The notes under the pieces: model-generated
Seen by the model: the letters and a program-made list of their open reading frames with translations, nothing else
What the model was told of the DNA's origin: nothing
Databases searched by the model: none
Shown: positions 28,266 through 37,308 of the stretch, piece after piece
Layout: each line of letters opens with the position of its first letter
How positions within the stretch are numbered: position 1 is the stretch's first letter
NCBI RefSeq assembly: GCF_014634805.1
Contig: NZ_BMBS01000014.1
Coordinates: 1-46,211 of the forward strand
Source: Leuconostoc falkenbergense
GTDB taxonomy: Bacteria > Bacillota > Bacilli > Lactobacillales > Lactobacillaceae
Length of the DNA: 46,211 nucleotides
Reading direction: 5' to 3'
Made by a program: the position numbers and the translations under genes

Positions 28266-29682
28266 ATGACGCTGTTGACGTTGAAGTCGAAACTTTTGAT
28301 GAAAACTTACGATGTGAGAGATAACCAAAAATGATAGTAAAGACAATGGCACCAATAGCTGACATTCGTGAATCAGCTTGGAAGAACAAACTGATATAAA
28401 TTGCCGCGAAGAATACAAGTGTCAAGGGACTGGTCCATTTGTAACCAGGCATGACGAACCCGTTTGGCATAAAGTCAGTTGATTCACGGAACTTACGATG
28501 AGCGTACATTGTCATCGCATAAACGATAATATACATGTTTGACGAAATTGATGTGATAAATCCAAAAGCACTAGTAATTTGTGGAATTGAATTAATAACA
28601 GGTGACAACAGTACTAACACGGCAGTCAGAATAATTGCTTTAGCGGGAACACCGTTTGATGATATTTCTCGGAAATTCCCCATGAGCTTGGAATCAGACT
28701 CTTCGGCCAGTTGATAAAAGTGTCGACCTGCTGAATAAATAGCAGAATTGAGTGCCGAAGCGGCTGATGTTAGAACAACAAAGTTGATAACTAACGCGGC
28801 GGCTTTGAAACCAGCTAATTGAAAGACCATAACGAATGGACTTTCATCAGGTGTTTTAGCAATCACATGCCAATTAATAATGGACATGATGATAATCATA
28901 GCACCAAGATAGAAAATTAAGATACGGAAAATAATCGTGTTAATCGCTTTTGGCAAAACCTCACGTGGGTTTTGTGTTTCAGCTGTTGTGATACCAACGA
29001 ATTCCATGCCTTGGAAGGCGAAAAATACCATTGGAAAGGCAGCGAAGAACATACTTGCACCATTTGGAAATAGTGTGAAGTTAGAAAATACATTGCCAAA
29101 TGAGGCAACCGTGTGGCCACCACTAGCAGGGGCCTTGAAGCCTGTTGCAATCAAGAATAATCCTGTTACAATCATGGCAACAATGGCGATGATCTTTATC
29201 ATCGCAAACCAGTATTCGGTTTCTCCAAACAGTTTAACGGCGATGAGGTTAATCATTGTCAAAATGAAGAGAAAAGCAACTTGAATGATCCATGTTTGCC
29301 AGTTGGGGAACCAAAATTTAACATAAGTAGAAACCGCTGTTAATTCAGCCATTGCAACGAAAACAAGACCAATCCAATAAGACCAACCAGCAAAATAGCC
29401 TGCACCTGCGCCCACATACTTACTGATAAAGGAGACAAATGTATGTTGCGACGGGTCAGCATATAACATTTCGCCAATGCCTCGCATCATCATGAAGAAG
29501 AAAGCGCCCAATACTGCATAAACAATCAGAATTGAAGGACCTGTCTTCGCAATTGAATTACCTGCTCCTAAAAATAATCCGGTACCAATTGTGCCGCCAA
29601 TGGCGATCATTTGAACGTGCTTCTTTTTGAGACCACGAATGGTACCGTCGTGGTTCACCGCTAGATTTGTGTATTCGATCAT
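28264..29682 (-). CDS. Amino-acid permease (APC superfamily, AAT family)
   Basis: This 472-residue, twelve-span permease uses ATG 29682 (MIEYTNLAV), which follows AAGGAGG; an upstream in-frame ATG has no such site. The first span carries the family signature MIAIGGTIGTGLFLGAGN (about 25-42), then GPSILIVYAVLGAF. GETEYWFAMIKI lies near the sixth span. Proteins of this family exchange or import lysine, aromatic amino acids, proline or GABA with protons; the substrate cannot be told. It is downstream of a PucR-family regulator on the same strand. A palindrome in the gap (29743-29777) shares a half-site with one upstream of that regulator, so local control is likely. Confidence 0.88.
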   Translation of the reverse strand: MIEYTNLAVNHDGTIRGLKKKHVQMIAIGGTIGTGLFLGAGNSIAKTGPSILIVYAVLGAFFFMMMRGIGEMLYADPSQHTFVSFISKYVGAGAGYFAGWSYWIGLVFVAMAELTAVSTYVKFWFPNWQTWIIQVAFLFILTMINLIAVKLFGETEYWFAMIKIIAIVAMIVTGLFLIATGFKAPASGGHTVASFGNVFSNFTLFPNGASMFFAAFPMVFFAFQGMEFVGITTAETQNPREVLPKAINTIIFRILIFYLGAMIIIMSIINWHVIAKTPDESPFVMVFQLAGFKAAALVINFVVLTSAASALNSAIYSAGRHFYQLAEESDSKLMGNFREISSNGVPAKAIILTAVLVLLSPVINSIPQITSAFGFITSISSNMYIIVYAMTMYAHRKFRESTDFMPNGFVMPGYKWTSPLTLVFFAAIYISLFFQADSRMSAIGAIVFTIIFGYLSHRKFSSKVSTSTSTAS

Positions 29683-29742
29683 AAGTAATGCCTCCTTGAT
29701 TGGAAACAATTTTATCATGTTTATCATCAAATACTAATTTTT

Positions 29743-29777
29743 CTTTGCACAAACTTATTTTTGTGATTTATGCAAAG
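29743..29777. promoter_or_regulatory. Inverted repeat upstream of the amino-acid permease gene
   Basis: CTTTGCACAAAC (29743-29754) opens an imperfect inverted repeat that ends TGCAAAG (29771-29777), with TTTGTG (29760-29765) inside. The core TTTGCACAAAC also occurs, inverted, in the palindrome before the PucR gene. It is a candidate operator for that regulator. Confidence 0.5.
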
Positions 29778-29780
29778 TGA

Positions 29781-31328
29781 CTAATTAATTAACAATAATG
29801 ACAGCTGAATATCCACTAACACATCGGGCATTTCTAAATTAACATCTAACAGCTCCGCAATACGCTTCAAGCGATAATTGATTGTATTACGGTGTACAAA
29901 CATTGCGCCAGCTACTGCTGTAACGTTTTGATGTAAAAAAATATATGTTTCTAGTGTCTTGAGTAGTTCAGGATTGTCCAAGATAGGGCCAAGTGTTTTT
30001 TCAACAAAGGCATGGCTTTCTTGTGGCGGTAGTAGATGAAGCAGTTCATGCGCACTTTTTGGCCTAAAGCGCATAATGGGGTGGGTTTTAGTTGTTAATT
30101 TCAAAGCGTTATTTGCTTGCTCGTAGAGCTCCGCTAATTGTTTCATTTCACCAGTAACGCGTGAAAAGCCAATGGTAAAATAATATTCTAGTTTATCTTG
30201 TTCAGTTAAAAAATCATATAATTCTTGCAAAAAAGAACGCGTGTCAATGGTCATATTAATCAGTAAAACAAGCTGTTGTTTGTGAGAAAAGATTAATACG
30301 GACCAATTTGATTCCCGAATGAACCACCGAGTGAGTGCTTGAAGAATTTCAAATTGCCGTGTTTCAATGACTGTTTTCTTTGTGGTAAAGTCTAATACTG
30401 CAACACGATAGCGTGCCGTAACGTCAATATTGGCATCGTTCAAGTAGTGACTGATTGCTTCTTGGCTTAGGCCTGATTCCATGACATTCAGAAAAAAACC
30501 AGAGCGATTACGGAATTCTGTTTCATTAATGAGATCGGTGCGAGAGTTTGCAAATCCCAATGCGTTAATGACTTGTTCACGTTTCAACAATTGAAAGTCA
30601 GACAATCGATCTTCTGAAGTAGCAATTGCCACGAAAGCTTTATTTTCCTTTAAGGCAGAAAAAATGGGCAAAATATCAAAATCTTGACCTTTAAAAGTGA
30701 CACGAACTTTCTCTTGAAGATTCAGATAAGCAATCCCGGAAGATTCACGTAAAAATTTAGTGAAAAAATCACGTTCCTTGAGTAAAGATGTACTGGCATA
30801 TATTGCTGTAAAGTGAGAATCTAATAATAAGAGTGGCGCTTCTAAAATTTGGGCACTTAAATCAAGCAAGTGTTGATAAGTATTATTATGGTTGATTGCC
30901 GATAATTCTTGATTGATTTTCACAATTTCGTGTAATTCACCCGTATGTTTACTCAAGATAACGTCATTTAAATTACGAATTGTAATAGAAATTACTTCAT
31001 CAGCAGGGGTCCATATAATAGGAATTCGATGTTTATTGGCTAAAACAATCACATCACGCGGTAATTCTGTGAAGTAACGATTGTATTTAATGCCTAATCC
31101 AGCAGCGTTGTGTTTATCTAGTTCAATAATTAAACTACGTAATAGTGGTAAATTATCATGGAAGAGGTAACCAGTTGTTAAAATTAACTGTCCGGGTAAT
31201 AAATATTTTTCAAAATCCGGCGCGTCAACAACACCAACCTGACTAACCTCTCGAGATAATCCTTCTTCACCAGCTGCGACAGTATATTGACCCATCAAAG
31301 GTTCATTTAATAACGATTTAAACTTCAT
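29781..31328 (-). CDS. PucR-family transcriptional regulator
   Basis: This 515-residue regulator starts at ATG 31328 (MKFKSLLNEP), preceded by GGAGG. The N-terminal PucR domain (about 5-125) includes YLLPGQLILTTGYLF and the middle part is a GGDEF-like/CdaR-type region. The C-terminal helix-turn-helix of the PucR_2 type holds TLETYIFLHQNVTAVAGAMF and VHRNTINYRLKRIAELLD (about 470-505). PucR-family proteins commonly control purine, amino-acid or GABA use in response to metabolites. It lies between a permease and a divergent MHS-type transporter, and its own promoter overlaps a 31-base palindrome. Autoregulation and control of both transporters are likely but inferred. Confidence 0.87.
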   Translation of the reverse strand: MKFKSLLNEPLMGQYTVAAGEEGLSREVSQVGVVDAPDFEKYLLPGQLILTTGYLFHDNLPLLRSLIIELDKHNAAGLGIKYNRYFTELPRDVIVLANKHRIPIIWTPADEVISITIRNLNDVILSKHTGELHEIVKINQELSAINHNNTYQHLLDLSAQILEAPLLLLDSHFTAIYASTSLLKERDFFTKFLRESSGIAYLNLQEKVRVTFKGQDFDILPIFSALKENKAFVAIATSEDRLSDFQLLKREQVINALGFANSRTDLINETEFRNRSGFFLNVMESGLSQEAISHYLNDANIDVTARYRVAVLDFTTKKTVIETRQFEILQALTRWFIRESNWSVLIFSHKQQLVLLINMTIDTRSFLQELYDFLTEQDKLEYYFTIGFSRVTGEMKQLAELYEQANNALKLTTKTHPIMRFRPKSAHELLHLLPPQESHAFVEKTLGPILDNPELLKTLETYIFLHQNVTAVAGAMFVHRNTINYRLKRIAELLDVNLEMPDVLVDIQLSLLLIN

Positions 31329-31353
31329 AGTTTGCCTCCAGAAAATTACCATT

Positions 31354-31405
31354 ATTATGGCACAACTTAACATATTGTACAAACAAAATGATTTTGTTTG
31401 TGCAA
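31354..31405 (-). promoter_or_regulatory. PucR gene promoter overlapping a long palindrome
   Basis: On the minus strand, -35 TTGTAC (31382-31377) and -10 CATAAT (31359-31354) are 17 bases apart. A palindrome (31375-31405) has 15-base arms with one mismatch, reading TTGTACAAACAAAAT on the left, and covers the -35 box. It lies between this promoter and the divergent transporter gene, so it could control both. Confidence 0.6.
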
Positions 31406-31462
31406 ACCGACGGTGAATAGTCATTCGGATTTCGTTACAGTAAGGAAAAAGGGGTGAATCGT

Positions 31463-32737
31463 ATGCAAGTACAACGTTCAGAACGAGAGATTATTAGCAA
31501 CATTTTAAAAGGATCGCTTGGTAATTTGATAGAGTGGTTTGATTGGTATGTTTATGCTTCATTCGCTGTTTATTTTGCGCCATCATTTTTTCCAAGTCAT
31601 GACAAAACAGCTGAATTGTTAAGCACAGCTGGGGTCTTTGCGATTGGTTTTTTGATGCGCCCATTAGGTAGCCTCATTTTGGGAAAATATGCTGATCAGC
31701 ACGGTCGCCGAGCGGCTTTGACATTATCAGTTCTCATTATGGCGAGTGGCTCACTGGTGATTGCTATCACACCAAGTTATGCTCATATTGGTATTATTGC
31801 GCCAATTATTCTAGTCTTGGCACGTTTGTTTCAGGGACTATCGTTAGGTGGTGAATACGGAACCTCAGCAACGTATTTATCAGAAATGGCCAGTCGAAAT
31901 CATCGTGGTTTTTACGCTTCATTCCAATATGTGACGCTAATTAGTGGTCAGTTAATTGCATTAGGTGTCCAAATTATCTTGCAAATGACATTGTCAACTG
32001 AACAGTTGATCCAGTGGGGATGGCGAATTCCATTTATTATCGGTGCCCTTGGGGCAATAATTGTGTTGTTCTTGCGATTGAGCATGGCAGAATCTGACCA
32101 ATTTGCTTCACAGAAAGCAAAGTCAAAAGGTAGTCTGAAAGAATTAATGCGTTATCCCAAGGCTGTCCTGACAGTGGTTGGATTGACTTTAGGCGGTACA
32201 ATTGCATTTTATACGTATACAACATACTTGCAAAAATTTATGATCAATTCTGTGGGATTACCAACCCAGTCAGTCACACGAATTAATTTTCTAGCGTTAC
32301 TTATTTTTATGATTTTACAACCAATCGCGGGTGCAATTTCTGATAAAATTGGACGACGGCCATTACTATTTTGGTTTGGTGGACTAGGAACAATTTTTAC
32401 AATACCAATTTTTGTGGCCTTGCAACATGCTACAACGAGTTGGGAGGCGTTTTGGGTCATGTTAGCAGGCTTGGTGATTGTGACAGGCTATACCTCAATT
32501 AACGCCATCGTCAAAGCAGAAATGTTTCCAACAGAAATCCGCGCTTTAGGTGTTGGTTTACCTTACGGACTGACGGTCGCTATTTTTGGTGGTACAGTTG
32601 AATATTTGGCGCTCTATCTCAGAAAAATTAATCATGAAAATCTATTTTTTATTTATGTTACAGTAGTGATTTTTATTAGTTTATTAGTTTATTGGCGTAT
32701 GACTGATACAAAAACGACTTCTAAATTAGATAAATAA
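31463..32737 (+). CDS. MFS transporter, metabolite:H+ symporter (MHS) family
   Basis: This 424-residue, twelve-span carrier uses ATG 31463, for which AAGGGGTGA upstream is a good ribosome site; a GTG nine bases earlier is possible. The family marks are NLIEWFDWYVYASFAVYFAPSF near residue 20, LMRPLGSLILGKYADQHGRR (about 66-85) and RLFQGLSLGGEYG (about 122-134). MHS carriers such as ProP, KgtP and ShiA move proline/betaine, 2-oxoglutarate, citrate or shikimate with protons. Nothing here fixes the substrate. It is divergent from the PucR-family gene and probably regulated by it. Confidence 0.88.
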   Translation: MQVQRSEREIISNILKGSLGNLIEWFDWYVYASFAVYFAPSFFPSHDKTAELLSTAGVFAIGFLMRPLGSLILGKYADQHGRRAALTLSVLIMASGSLVIAITPSYAHIGIIAPIILVLARLFQGLSLGGEYGTSATYLSEMASRNHRGFYASFQYVTLISGQLIALGVQIILQMTLSTEQLIQWGWRIPFIIGALGAIIVLFLRLSMAESDQFASQKAKSKGSLKELMRYPKAVLTVVGLTLGGTIAFYTYTTYLQKFMINSVGLPTQSVTRINFLALLIFMILQPIAGAISDKIGRRPLLFWFGGLGTIFTIPIFVALQHATTSWEAFWVMLAGLVIVTGYTSINAIVKAEMFPTEIRALGVGLPYGLTVAIFGGTVEYLALYLRKINHENLFFIYVTVVIFISLLVYWRMTDTKTTSKLDK

Positions 32738-32779
32738 GTGATAAAATTAATAATATTTAATTGGAGAATGAGGTAAATC

Positions 32780-34296
32780 ATGACGACGCAACAAGACTTG
32801 TTTGATTCCGTTAAAGAACAGACATTATTATCTGAAATTGCAGCGCTTTCTGGCTGGGATGCTTTGACTGGTATGCTTTGACTGGTATGCCCAAAGATGC
32901 TGGACATTTTCGCGTTGATGTTGATGCTTACTTAGCGCAGAAGATATTTACAGTCAGTACAGGAGAACAACGACAAAGCATATTAAAAGCGCTCTCATCT
33001 GACACGAGTCAATTGGATGAACTTGGCCAATTGGTATTAAAAAAAGCACAAAAAGACTATGATATGACGGGCAAAATCCCAGAACAAGATTTCATAGCCT
33101 TTGAAAAAACGTTGTCGCAGGCACAAGACTATTGGGCGCAAGCTCGCGAAGCTAACGACTACAAAATTTTTCAACCTTATTTAGGAAAAATTATTGGCTA
33201 CTTAAAGCAATTTATTCCGCTATGGCAAACAAATGAGGCAACACCTTATGATGTCTTGCTCAATCAATACGAACCGGGATTGACAGTGGCTAAATTAGAC
33301 GCAGTTTTTGCCCAAGTCAAAACCGGCGTGACTGAGTTACGCCGACGTTTGGCCAAAGAAGGTACGACGCCAGAAGACTCTTTTTTGAAGAGACGGGTGA
33401 CGAAAGAACAGCAACGACAATATGCAATGTCAGCTGTGCAACGGTTAGGTTATAATTTGAACAAAGGTCGACTTGATGACACGATTCATCCTTTTATGGA
33501 AGCTTTGAATCGTGATGATGCTCGCATTACGACACGTTGGGATGATCATAACTTTCAAATGGCTCTTTTAGGTATTTTCCACGAAGCTGGTCATGGACTG
33601 TTTGAGCAAAATGTTGATCCAAAATATGATGACTTTCGTTCTGTTTTGCCAATTAGCATGAGTATTCATGAGTCTCAATCTTTGTTTAATGAGGTCATGA
33701 TTGGACGTTCAAAAGCCTTTTTGGAAAAAGAATATCCTCAGATGCAACAAGCTTTTGAGGGTGTTCTTGATGACGTTGATTTTGAAACTTTTTATGCAGG
33801 TTGGCTCAAAACGCAAGCTTCATTCACACGGACAGAAGCCGATCCTCTTACGTATCCATTACACATTATTATTCGTTATGAAATTGAAAAGGCAATTTTC
33901 AATGACAATATTGATGTAGCCGATTTGCCAGCCCTCTGGAATGCGAAATATAAAGAATACTTGGATTTAGATACACCGGATGATTTAACAGGTATTTTGC
34001 AAGACATTCACTGGGCAGGTGGCTCATTTGGCTACTTCCCAAGCTATGCATTAGGTCATTTGTATGCTGCACAGTTCCAAGCAACTATGGCAAAATCATT
34101 GGATTTTGAAGCAATTTTTCAGTCAGGTGATTATTCACCAATTTTTGAATGGCGAAAAGAACATATTTGGCAATATGGTGGTGCAGTTGATCCACAAGTT
34201 ATCTTAAAACAAGCAACGGGTGAGTCACTTAATCCACAATACTGGCTTGATTTACAAACAAAGCAGTATTTAAAGGCTTACGGTATTGACGATTAG
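32780..34296 (+). pseudogene. M32-family metallocarboxypeptidase, frameshifted by a 14-bp tandem duplication
   Basis: Translation from ATG 32780 reads MTTQQDLFDSVKEQTLLSEI and stops after 33 codons at TGA 32879-32881. The unit CTTTGACTGGTATG is present twice in tandem (32862-32875 and 32876-32889). Removing one copy joins the start to the downstream frame and gives a protein of about 500 residues, the normal size of M32 carboxypeptidases. The catalytic HEAGH zinc motif (33580-33594) and the following HESQSL motif (33667-33681) are intact. As written, the first part is out of frame. A shorter product might start at TTG 32878 or ATG 32887 without a clear ribosome site. Replication slippage could restore the gene. 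Confidence 0.88.
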
Positions 34297-34374
34297 TTAA
34301 AAGTCTGTCATAATAAATAAGTATTTAGTGCATGTCGTTTAACGAAATAAAATGCGAGAAAGGAGGGTTATCAA

Positions 34375-34560
34375 ATGGCAAAGGTCATCGTACGTAAGAA
34401 CGAATCTTTGGATGATGCATTGCGTCGCTTTAAGCGCGGTGTTTCAAAAGACGGTACTCTCCAAGAATACCGTAAGCGCGAATTCTACGTTAAGCCTTCA
34501 GTTGCACGTAAATTGAAGTCTGAAGCGGCACAAAAGCGTAACAAAAAGAAGGGTCGTTAA
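34375..34560 (+). CDS. rpsU: 30S ribosomal protein S21
   Basis: This 61-residue, very basic small-subunit protein has a strong AAGGAGG site. The sequence [20 protein letters not shown] is the standard start of S21, and the C terminus ends in a Lys/Arg-rich tail (KRNKKKGR). Its place just before yqeY is the usual Gram-positive order. A terminator follows within 15 bases, so rpsU can be transcribed alone, with yqeY using its own promoter or read-through. Confidence 0.97.
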
Positions 34561-34570
34561 TTCGACGCTA

Positions 34571-34596
34571 AACGTCACATCAGTGGCGTTTTTTTT
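34571..34596 (+). terminator. Intrinsic terminator after rpsU
   Basis: AACGTCAC-ATCA-GTGGCGTT forms an 8-bp stem with one G-U pair, followed by six T residues (34591-34596). Confidence 0.85.
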
Positions 34597-34665
34597 ATGG
34601 TAGAATGATATCAGGAAGGTCGGATTGTCACCGACAATAATTTTAGTCACGAAAGAAGAGAAATA

Positions 34666-35115
34666 ATGTCATTGTTAGAAACTTTGAATGCTGATATGAA
34701 ACAAGCGATGAAGGATAAAAACAAAGAAGCTTTGTCTGTTATTCGCATGGTGAAATCAACCGTCATGAATGAACAAATCAATTTGGGACATGATTTGACT
34801 GAAGAAGAAGAATTAACTGTTCTGTCACGTGAAGTCAAGCAACGCCATGAATCGCTTTCAGAATTTGAAAAGGGTGGACGCGACGATTTGGCAGCAGGTA
34901 TCAAATCTGAATTAGCGATTCTAGCGAAGTATTTGCCAGCACAATTGAGTGAAGATGAAGTGATTGCTATTATTAAGGCTGCAATCTCAAAAACCGGTGC
35001 GACAACGCCAAAGGATATGGGTAAAGTTATGGGTGTTGTGACACCACAAGTCAAAGGTAAGGCTGATGGGAAGTTTGTTGCTAATCAAGTAAAATCTCTA
35101 TTAGCAGGCCAGTAA
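34666..35115 (+). CDS. yqeY: YqeY/GatB-C-terminal-domain protein
   Basis: This 149-residue soluble protein consists of the YqeY domain. It has an N-terminal helical hairpin (SLLETLNADMKQAMKDKNKE) and the C-terminal small domain with ILAKYLPAQLSEDEVIAII and KDMGKVMGVVTPQVKGKADG, which resembles the tail domain of the GatB amidotransferase subunit. A tRNA-linked role has been proposed for the family but is not established. The conserved position after rpsU supports the name. Confidence 0.92.
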   Translation: MSLLETLNADMKQAMKDKNKEALSVIRMVKSTVMNEQINLGHDLTEEEELTVLSREVKQRHESLSEFEKGGRDDLAAGIKSELAILAKYLPAQLSEDEVIAIIKAAISKTGATTPKDMGKVMGVVTPQVKGKADGKFVANQVKSLLAGQ

Positions 35116-35173
35116 TTTATCCGCTAAAGCCCAGTATTAGTGCGTGAAGTAGCGCGCATCAAAGGAAAATGAT

Positions 35174-36037
35174 ATGAATCCAACAGTTGGTACCACAATT
35201 AAAGCACAAGTCACTGATGAAAACAGTCAGTTCTTTTTTGCGCAAGTCGATGGTTTTACTTATGAAATTGATAAGTCAGAACTTCAAAAGCCTCTCAAAT
35301 TAGGTGGTTTTGTCACTGGTTTTGCCTATGAAAATGAAGATCATAAGTTACAAATTACCAAAAATGTGCCTACAGCACAAAAAGATGTATACGGTTGGGG
35401 GACTGTTGTAGCTAACCGTCATGATTTGGGTGTCTTTGTCGCAATTGGCTTACCAAATAAAGACATTGTTGTTTCGTTAGATGATTTGCCCACTATCACA
35501 TCACTTTGGCCACAAAAGGGCGATCGGCTCATGATTGCAATTAAAGAAGACAGCAAGGGACGTTTGTGGGGTGAAATTGCACAGCAAAATATCATTAACG
35601 CTGTTTCGCGTCGTGCACCTCAAGAAATGAAATCTAAACAGATTAAGGCAACCGTATACCGAAATAAAATGGCTGGCACGCTTGTTTTAACTGAGGATTA
35701 CTATTTGGGATTCATTCATCCTTCTCAACGTGATGATGAACCACGTTTAGGCGAAGTAGTTAATGCTCGTGTAATTGGCGTGCGTGATGACGGGACGCTT
35801 AACCTGTCGCTGAAACCTTTAGCATATAAAACCATGAATGAAGATGCCACTTTCTTGTTGTTACAGTTGCAAAGACGTTCCGATCACTTCCTACCATTCA
35901 ATGATAAAAGCAATCCTGAAGCGATTAAACGTCAATTTGGTTTTAGTAAAAGCCAATTTAAACGTGCGCTTGGTCACTTATATAAAGAACGTTTGATAGA
36001 GCAAGTCGATGGCGGCATCAAATTAGTTGAACAATGA
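35174..36037 (+). CDS. cvfB: CvfB/YitL-type S1 RNA-binding protein
   Basis: This 287-residue cytoplasmic protein has tandem S1-like OB folds and a winged-helix end. The N-terminal S1-like domain is about 1-65. A second one includes YGWGTVVANRHDLGVFVAIG (about 74-93), a third one LGEVVNARVIGVRDDGTLNLSL (about 192-213), and the winged helix is FGFSKSQFKRALGHLYKERLI. This arrangement is that of CvfB/YitL, RNA-binding proteins known from staphylococci and bacilli that influence virulence gene expression. An AAAGGA site precedes the ATG. It overlaps xerD by four bases. Confidence 0.87.
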   Translation: MNPTVGTTIKAQVTDENSQFFFAQVDGFTYEIDKSELQKPLKLGGFVTGFAYENEDHKLQITKNVPTAQKDVYGWGTVVANRHDLGVFVAIGLPNKDIVVSLDDLPTITSLWPQKGDRLMIAIKEDSKGRLWGEIAQQNIINAVSRRAPQEMKSKQIKATVYRNKMAGTLVLTEDYYLGFIHPSQRDDEPRLGEVVNARVIGVRDDGTLNLSLKPLAYKTMNEDATFLLLQLQRRSDHFLPFNDKSNPEAIKRQFGFSKSQFKRALGHLYKERLIEQVDGGIKLVEQ

Positions 36038-36930
36038 CACAAGAAGTTGACAACGCAATTGTAGATTATTTGCATTATATTCGTATTGAGCGCGGTTTAT
36101 CCGACAATACCATCAAAAGCTACCATCAAGATTTGGTTCGTTTTGGTAAATATCTTAATGTTGAAAAATTAACATTGCGCCAAGTCGATCATATTGTGAT
36201 TTTAGCGTGGTTAAATCAGCTGCGCCAAGAAGGAAAATCTAATAGTTCTGTTATTCATATGGTGACATCGCTACGTAAGTTTTTTGGCTATTTGACCCAA
36301 GAGAAAATAGTGGCTCATAACCCGATGAGTGACGTACGCCCACCAAAAAAAGCAGAACATTTGCCAGCTGTGTTAACGGTTGAGGAAATCGACAAGTTGC
36401 TTCAAGTAGCAGTTGAAGATACCCCTCTTGGCGTTAGAAATCGCACATTATTAGAAGTTATGTATGCCACTGGTCTTCGTGTCAGTGAACTGGTCAACCT
36501 TAAAATGAGTGATTTACATTTGGAGTTGGGTTTAATTCAAACAATTGGAAAAGGTGACAAAGAGCGTATTATTCCGATTGGTGAAGTTGCTATTGATTGG
36601 CTACAACGTTATTTTAAGACAAGCCGAATTGCCTTATTAAAAGAGCACGAGTCACCCTATGTGTTCTTAAACGATCGTGGTCATCAAATTACTCGGCAAG
36701 GTATTTGGAAGATTATCAAAAAATTGGTCTTGAACGCCGGTATCACGAAAGATGTTTCACCGCATACATTGCGTCATTCCTTTGCGACTCACATTTTAGA
36801 AAATGGTGCAGACCTTAGAATTGTCCAAGAATTATTGGGTCATGCTGATATTTCTACAACGCAAATTTATACCCATATTTCTAAAAAGAGATTAAGTGAA
36901 GTTTATGATGAGTATCACCCGAGGGCCTGA
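36034..36930 (+). CDS. xerD: Site-specific tyrosine recombinase XerD
   Basis: This 298-residue tyrosine recombinase has an N-terminal SAM-like DNA-binding domain (about 5-88) and a catalytic domain with all six active-site residues: Arg149 (ATGLRVSEL), Lys173 (GKGDKER), His244 and Arg247 (HTLRHSF), His270 (LGHADI) and nucleophile Tyr279 (TQIYTH). Length and motifs are those of XerD, which with a partner resolves chromosome dimers at dif. The neighbours (ribT, scpA, scpB, rluB) form the conserved Firmicute order, so it is the housekeeping enzyme and not a phage integrase. The ATG overlaps the preceding stop. Confidence 0.94.
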   Translation: MTQEVDNAIVDYLHYIRIERGLSDNTIKSYHQDLVRFGKYLNVEKLTLRQVDHIVILAWLNQLRQEGKSNSSVIHMVTSLRKFFGYLTQEKIVAHNPMSDVRPPKKAEHLPAVLTVEEIDKLLQVAVEDTPLGVRNRTLLEVMYATGLRVSELVNLKMSDLHLELGLIQTIGKGDKERIIPIGEVAIDWLQRYFKTSRIALLKEHESPYVFLNDRGHQITRQGIWKIIKKLVLNAGITKDVSPHTLRHSFATHILENGADLRIVQELLGHADISTTQIYTHISKKRLSEVYDEYHPRA

Positions 36931-37308
36931 ATGATGATTATATTAGCCAGACAACAAAATGAAAAAACAGTAATGGGCATTTTATCCCTCTTGCCCGGCT
37001 TGCGTGAAATTCCGCATTTAAAAGCTGAAATAGCATGGTATCACAATAGTGACACGCGAGAACTTTATATTTGGCAATCAGAATCACAAGGTCAGGTTCA
37101 AGGGGTCCTAGGTGTTGAAATTTATGATGATGAGATTACCATTATTCGGCATGTTGCTTTATCGCCTGAATCACGCAGTGTAAAGAATTATTTTGCAATG
37201 CTTTCAGACTATCAGTCCCAACATCCTGACGTTTTTTTGATGGGAACTTTAGATAACCAAAAATTGATTAACAAATGGAGAAAGTCGGTATCGAAAACAA
37301 CGGCTTAA
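36931..37308 (+). CDS. ribT: RibT-like N-acetyltransferase-fold protein
   Basis: This 125-residue protein begins immediately after the xerD stop, with two adjacent ATG codons. The start MMIILARQQNEKTVMGILSLLPGL matches RibT proteins of the xerD-scpA region in lactic acid bacteria in my recollection. The middle ELYIWQSESQGQVQGVLGVE looks like the strands of a GNAT fold. RibT was named from the Bacillus riboflavin operon, but its substrate is unclear. Its last 34 bases overlap the start of scpA in another frame, an unusually long overlap that implies translational coupling. Confidence 0.78.
   Translation: MMIILARQQNEKTVMGILSLLPGLREIPHLKAEIAWYHNSDTRELYIWQSESQGQVQGVLGVEIYDDEITIIRHVALSPESRSVKNYFAMLSDYQSQHPDVFLMGTLDNQKLINKWRKSVSKTTA

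Noticed and set aside
36034-36930. Tyrosine recombinase as a sign of a prophage or integrative element
   Set aside because: Its motifs, length and neighbours (ribT, scpA, scpB, rluB) are those of housekeeping XerD; no other phage-type gene is nearby.
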